From Tenacibaculum aiptasiae (GTDB taxonomy: Bacteria; Bacteroidota; Bacteroidia; Flavobacteriales; Flavobacteriaceae): DNA of 64,000 nucleotides. Of the stretch, positions 61,222 to 64,000 are shown one piece after another. Made by a program: the position numbers and the translations under genes. Every line of letters starts with the position of its first letter. The stretch's first letter is position 1. The notes under the pieces were generated by a model. The model saw only the letters and a list, made by a program, of their open reading frames with translations. It was not told where the DNA came from and searched no databases. The DNA is taken from assembly GCF_008806755.1 (NCBI RefSeq), contig NZ_WAAU01000037.1, positions 1 to 64,000 of the forward strand, written 5' to 3'.

Positions 61222-62706
61222 TTGACAAATTTAAAAATACAAAATATTTTACCTGATTCAGACCTTATCTGTTTTGTAGTTCCTTCTCTTTTTTCTAAAG
61301 CTGAATGCAAAAAGTTTTTAAATAACAATATTAGAAATTCTTTTCAAGAAGCTATCACAAACTACCCTACACATTATAGGAATAATGAAAGAACTGTAAT
61401 TAATGATAATGATTTATCTAGTTATCTTTTCAAACAGGTAAAGCCTTTTTTACCAAAAACCTTAGAAATCAATTCTAGCATTGAATCAGAAAATGGAATT
61501 TGGCATTTAAAAAAACTAAACAACAGACTTAGGTTTTGTAAGTACTCAAGTAATCAGTATTTTAAAAGACACCTAGATGGTATTCATTATGAAGATTATT
61601 TAACTCAATCAAAGTTAACATTTATGATTTATTTAAATGATGCAACTGAATTCAAGGGAGGCAAAACCTTATTTTTCGAAAATAAAAACACAAATAAAAT
61701 TTGGGCGTCATATATTCCTAAACAAGGTGATTTGATTGTTTTTGACCATAACGTTTGGCACGAAGGTGAAGTATTAATACAAGGTGAGAAATTTGTTTTA
61801 AGAAGTGATATCCTATATTCCAAAAAAAAGGAAAACAAAAATTTACAACCATTTTATGGGCACCTAGGTTATATTTGGTCTTTATTAAAAAATAGTGATG
61901 AAATTATTTTGAGTGGTGGTCGAGATAAAGAGATAAAAGTTTGGACTAACTTAGGAAAACTAAAAACTTCTTTAAAAGGCCATCTAAATTCTGTTTTATG
62001 TATTGAAAAAATAAATAACAATATTTTTATTTCTGGTTCTAGAGATAAACAAATAATTGTTTGGAAAAATTATAAAATACTAAATAAAATTAAAATTCAT
62101 TCGGCTGTTATTCTTTCATTGTGCCGCTTAACAAATAATACATTTGTATCTAGTAGTGGTGATAACACTATCAAAATAGTAAAACTTAATGGTAGGGTTC
62201 TAAAAACTTTTGATGAACATAGCAATTGGGTTTGGCAAATAACAAAAATCAACAACTATACTCTTGCTTCATGCTCTGAAGATTGTTCTATTAAAATTTG
62301 GAATATTAATAACGAAAAATCTATATATACTTTTCATGAAACTTCTCCAATTATTAGTATCACATTTAATAATTACACAAAACAATTAATTAGTGGAAAT
62401 TTAAATGGTGAAATTACTATCAGAACTTTAAAAAATGATTTTAGTCTTTCTAGTATAAAAACATTCCAAGCACATTCCAAAACTATTAGGTCTATAAAAA
62501 TTTTAAATAATAATTATATTGCTTCTGGAGGAGAAGATAATTCAGTTAAAATATGGAACTTAAAAGGTAATCTAATATCCACATTTAAACACTTAAATTT
62601 TGTACAATCCGTAGAAACTTTAAATTCAAATACTTTGATAAGTGCTTCTTATGATGGAACTATCAAAACTTGGGATATTGAATCGTTAACAAAAATCAAT
62701 GACTAA
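61222..62706 (+). CDS. 2-oxoglutarate/Fe(II) dioxygenase (prolyl 4-hydroxylase type) fused to a seven-blade WD40 propeller
   Basis: 494 residues. Residues of about 15-200 match the P4Hc dioxygenase: FCKYSSNQYFKRHLDGIHYE with iron ligands His117 and Asp119, LTFMIYLNDATEFKGGKTLF (the GGxTxF motif), then the distal His180 in DHNVWHEGEVL and the 2-oxoglutarate-binding Lys190 exactly ten residues later. Residues of about 210-494 form seven WD40 repeats, recognisable by SGGRDKEIKVW, SGSRDKQIIVW, SSSGDNTIKIV, SCSEDCSIKIW, SGNLNGEITIR, SGGEDNSVKIW and SASYDGTIKTW. The only possible start between the preceding in-frame stop (61213) and the domain is TTG at 61222. No signal peptide, so cytosolic. The propeller probably presents the protein substrate. 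It is 13 bp after csaA-like and overlaps the FISUMP gene by 8 bp. Confidence 0.85.
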   Translation: MTNLKIQNILPDSDLICFVVPSLFSKAECKKFLNNNIRNSFQEAITNYPTHYRNNERTVINDNDLSSYLFKQVKPFLPKTLEINSSIESENGIWHLKKLNNRLRFCKYSSNQYFKRHLDGIHYEDYLTQSKLTFMIYLNDATEFKGGKTLFFENKNTNKIWASYIPKQGDLIVFDHNVWHEGEVLIQGEKFVLRSDILYSKKKENKNLQPFYGHLGYIWSLLKNSDEIILSGGRDKEIKVWTNLGKLKTSLKGHLNSVLCIEKINNNIFISGSRDKQIIVWKNYKILNKIKIHSAVILSLCRLTNNTFVSSSGDNTIKIVKLNGRVLKTFDEHSNWVWQITKINNYTLASCSEDCSIKIWNINNEKSIYTFHETSPIISITFNNYTKQLISGNLNGEITIRTLKNDFSLSSIKTFQAHSKTIRSIKILNNNYIASGGEDNSVKIWNLKGNLISTFKHLNFVQSVETLNSNTLISASYDGTIKTWDIESLTKIND

Positions 62707-63385
62707 ATTATATAAATATAACATCAAATTATTTCTATACACCTTTCTACTTATTGTTTTTTTTAACTGTACAAACAAAAAGCAAAAAGCTAATACTCCA
62801 CCTAAACCAAAGACTCTAATAGTTCAAAGTAATTTAACAGATTCAAGAGATAGTGAAACTTACAAAACTGTTCGAATTGCAAACAAAACATGGATGGCGG
62901 AAAATTTACGTTACAACTCTTCTGGTTCTATGATAAACCCTAACAATCCTTCTAGAGCTTATGGTCGATTATATAACTTAAATTCATTAAAAGATGCTTG
63001 TCCAAAAGGCTGGCATATTCCTTCTGATAAAGAATGGGACGAATTAGAAATAGCTCACGGAATGCCTTCTTCTTTTATTAGCAAAGGTGGTTGGCGAGGT
63101 GAACATGCTATACACATGAGAAGCGTAGAGCATTGGGATAATGAATCTAATAACACTAACAAACTTAATTTCAATATACTTCCTGCTGGTTATTTTGACA
63201 CTGGAAAAACAGGACTTCCAAAAGGTTTTGAAGGTTTAGGATTTGCAGCAGCATTTTGGTCTTCAATAGAAAATAATATTGCTACTGCTCGATTTATGTT
63301 TAGCGGAAAAACTTTTGTTAATAAATGGGAAGACAAAAACAATAATACCAATATGGCTTTATCTTGTCGATGTGTAAAAGATTAG
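62699..63385 (+). CDS. FISUMP-domain lipoprotein
   Basis: 228 residues. Lipoprotein signal peptide (FLLIVFFNCTNKK, Cys24). The FISUMP domain (Fibrobacter succinogenes major paralogous domain) covers about 55-228 with VRIANKTWMAENLRYN, AYGRLYNLNSLKDACPKGWH, IPSDKEWDELE and NILPAGYFDTG. It is a C-type-lectin-like or FGE-like fold of surface proteins; function unknown. The ATG lies within the last codons of the hydroxylase-WD40 gene (8-bp overlap), so the two are translationally coupled although one product is cytosolic and the other outside. Confidence 0.85.
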   Translation: MTKLYKYNIKLFLYTFLLIVFFNCTNKKQKANTPPKPKTLIVQSNLTDSRDSETYKTVRIANKTWMAENLRYNSSGSMINPNNPSRAYGRLYNLNSLKDACPKGWHIPSDKEWDELEIAHGMPSSFISKGGWRGEHAIHMRSVEHWDNESNNTNKLNFNILPAGYFDTGKTGLPKGFEGLGFAAAFWSSIENNIATARFMFSGKTFVNKWEDKNNNTNMALSCRCVKD

Positions 63386-63471
63386 CGCTATTTGCTAAAC
63401 AAAAACATATCTAAAATCCTTTTCTTACTTTCATAAATATTTTATTAATTTCGAATTTCTAAACTATATTA

Positions 63472-64000
63472 ATGAAAGTTTGTATCGCCGAAAAGCCAAG
63501 TGTAGCCCGTGAAATTGCTAATATCTTAGGAGCCAATACCAAACGAGATGGATATTTCGAAGGTAATGGCTATGCGGTTACTTATACATTCGGTCATTTA
63601 TGTACACTTTTAGAACCTAAAGACTACAAACCTCACTGGAAAAGCTGGGATTTAAATAATTTGCCCATGCTTCCAGATAAATTTGACACCAAAGTCACGG
63701 AAGATTCTGGTATTCAAAAACAGTTTAATATTGTTAAAGGATTATTTGAAAGAGCTGATGTAGTTATCAACTGTGGGGATGCTGGACAAGAAGGAGAATT
63801 AATTCAAAGATGGGTTATTAATCAAGCAGGTTATACCGGTGAAATTCAACGATTATGGATTTCTTCCTTAACTGAAGAAGCTATTAAAGAAGGCTTTGAA
63901 AATCTAAAAAGTAACGACGATTATAACAATTTATATTACGCAGGTTTTTCTCGTGCTATAGGTGATTGGTTACTGGGATTAAATGCTACTCGATTATATA
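63472..64000 (+). CDS. topB: DNA topoisomerase III (N-terminal part, cut by the window edge)
   Basis: The first 176 codons are in the window: KVCIAEKPSVAREIANILGA, YTFGHLCTLLEPKDYKPHW and the Toprim motif CGDAGQEGELIQRWVI. This is a type IA topoisomerase of the TopB family, which decatenates and relaxes DNA via a 5'-phosphotyrosine. The form with AGQEGE is typical of Bacteroidota. The frame stays open to the last base, and the catalytic Tyr lies further on. There is a gap of 86 bp after the FISUMP gene, with no terminator seen. Confidence 0.93.
   Translation, partial: MKVCIAEKPSVAREIANILGANTKRDGYFEGNGYAVTYTFGHLCTLLEPKDYKPHWKSWDLNNLPMLPDKFDTKVTEDSGIQKQFNIVKGLFERADVVINCGDAGQEGELIQRWVINQAGYTGEIQRLWISSLTEEAIKEGFENLKSNDDYNNLYYAGFSRAIGDWLLGLNATRLY

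Overview
This is an AT-rich chromosomal window from a member of the Bacteroidota, almost certainly a marine-type Flavobacteriaceae (Tenacibaculum- or Polaribacter-like; genus is inference). The evidence is: type IX secretion (T9SS) cargo with type A and type B C-terminal sorting domains beside a PorP/SprF protein; several TonB-dependent receptors with DUF4249, FecR and LytTR partners; FISUMP and DUF4097 proteins; and promoters of the Bacteroidota type (TTTG-N19-TAnnTTTG). I see no tRNA, rRNA, CRISPR array, insertion sequence or phage. Both edges cut genes: a giant adhesin at the left and topoisomerase III at the right.

Layout. 1-9285 (minus): a three-gene T9SS surface unit, in transcription order a type B cargo protein with Ig-like domains, a PorP/SprF barrel with extra SPOR-like domains, and an SprB-like giant adhesin that runs off the left edge. 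9573-17509: a secreted leucine-rich-repeat protein with a type A sorting domain, then housekeeping genes (cmk; rluD with a PASTA protein on the other strand; ddl, coaD and an M14 peptidase lipoprotein). 17578-21468: ECF sigma factor, FecR anti-sigma factor and TonB receptor with an STN domain, a cell-surface signalling module. 21503-23715: GlmU-like nucleotidyltransferase, small membrane protein, acyl-CoA thioesterase. 23763-29862 (minus): MarR regulator, adaptor, RND pump and TolC, with an 18-bp perfect palindrome as likely operator. 29963-37586 (minus): a LytTR-centred sensory and outer-membrane region with a two-component system, a small Spy-like secreted protein, a barrel gene broken by an early amber codon, a DUF4249/TonB receptor pair and a membrane-bound LytTR regulator.

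37760-44789 is core metabolism: carB, rpmH, pyrG and yidC, with a well-resolved divergent rpmH/pyrG promoter pair. 44844-46870 is a small, sparse, AT-rich island with two orphan proteins and a stand-alone S1-domain protein. 46878-50044: a PF14905-type outer-membrane receptor, a second Spy-like secreted protein and a 57-residue membrane protein. 50191-56997: fumC, a nucleoside deaminase, a haem-motif lipoprotein, and the cysS-GNAT-yidD-lgt operon. 57108-59665 (minus): overlapping ECF sigma, membrane anti-sigma-like and DUF4097 genes. 59765-63385 (plus): meaB, a CsaA-like tRNA-binding protein, a fusion of a 2-oxoglutarate/Fe(II) prolyl-hydroxylase-type domain with a seven-blade WD40 propeller, and a FISUMP lipoprotein coupled to it.

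The most unusual items are the hydroxylase-WD40 fusion at 61222-62706, the nonsense-broken barrel gene at 32258-33160, the SPOR-extended PorP/SprF protein, and direct repeats upstream of promoters near the LytTR regulators. Intergenic DNA is short and often holds a strong bidirectional hairpin terminator at convergent ends.
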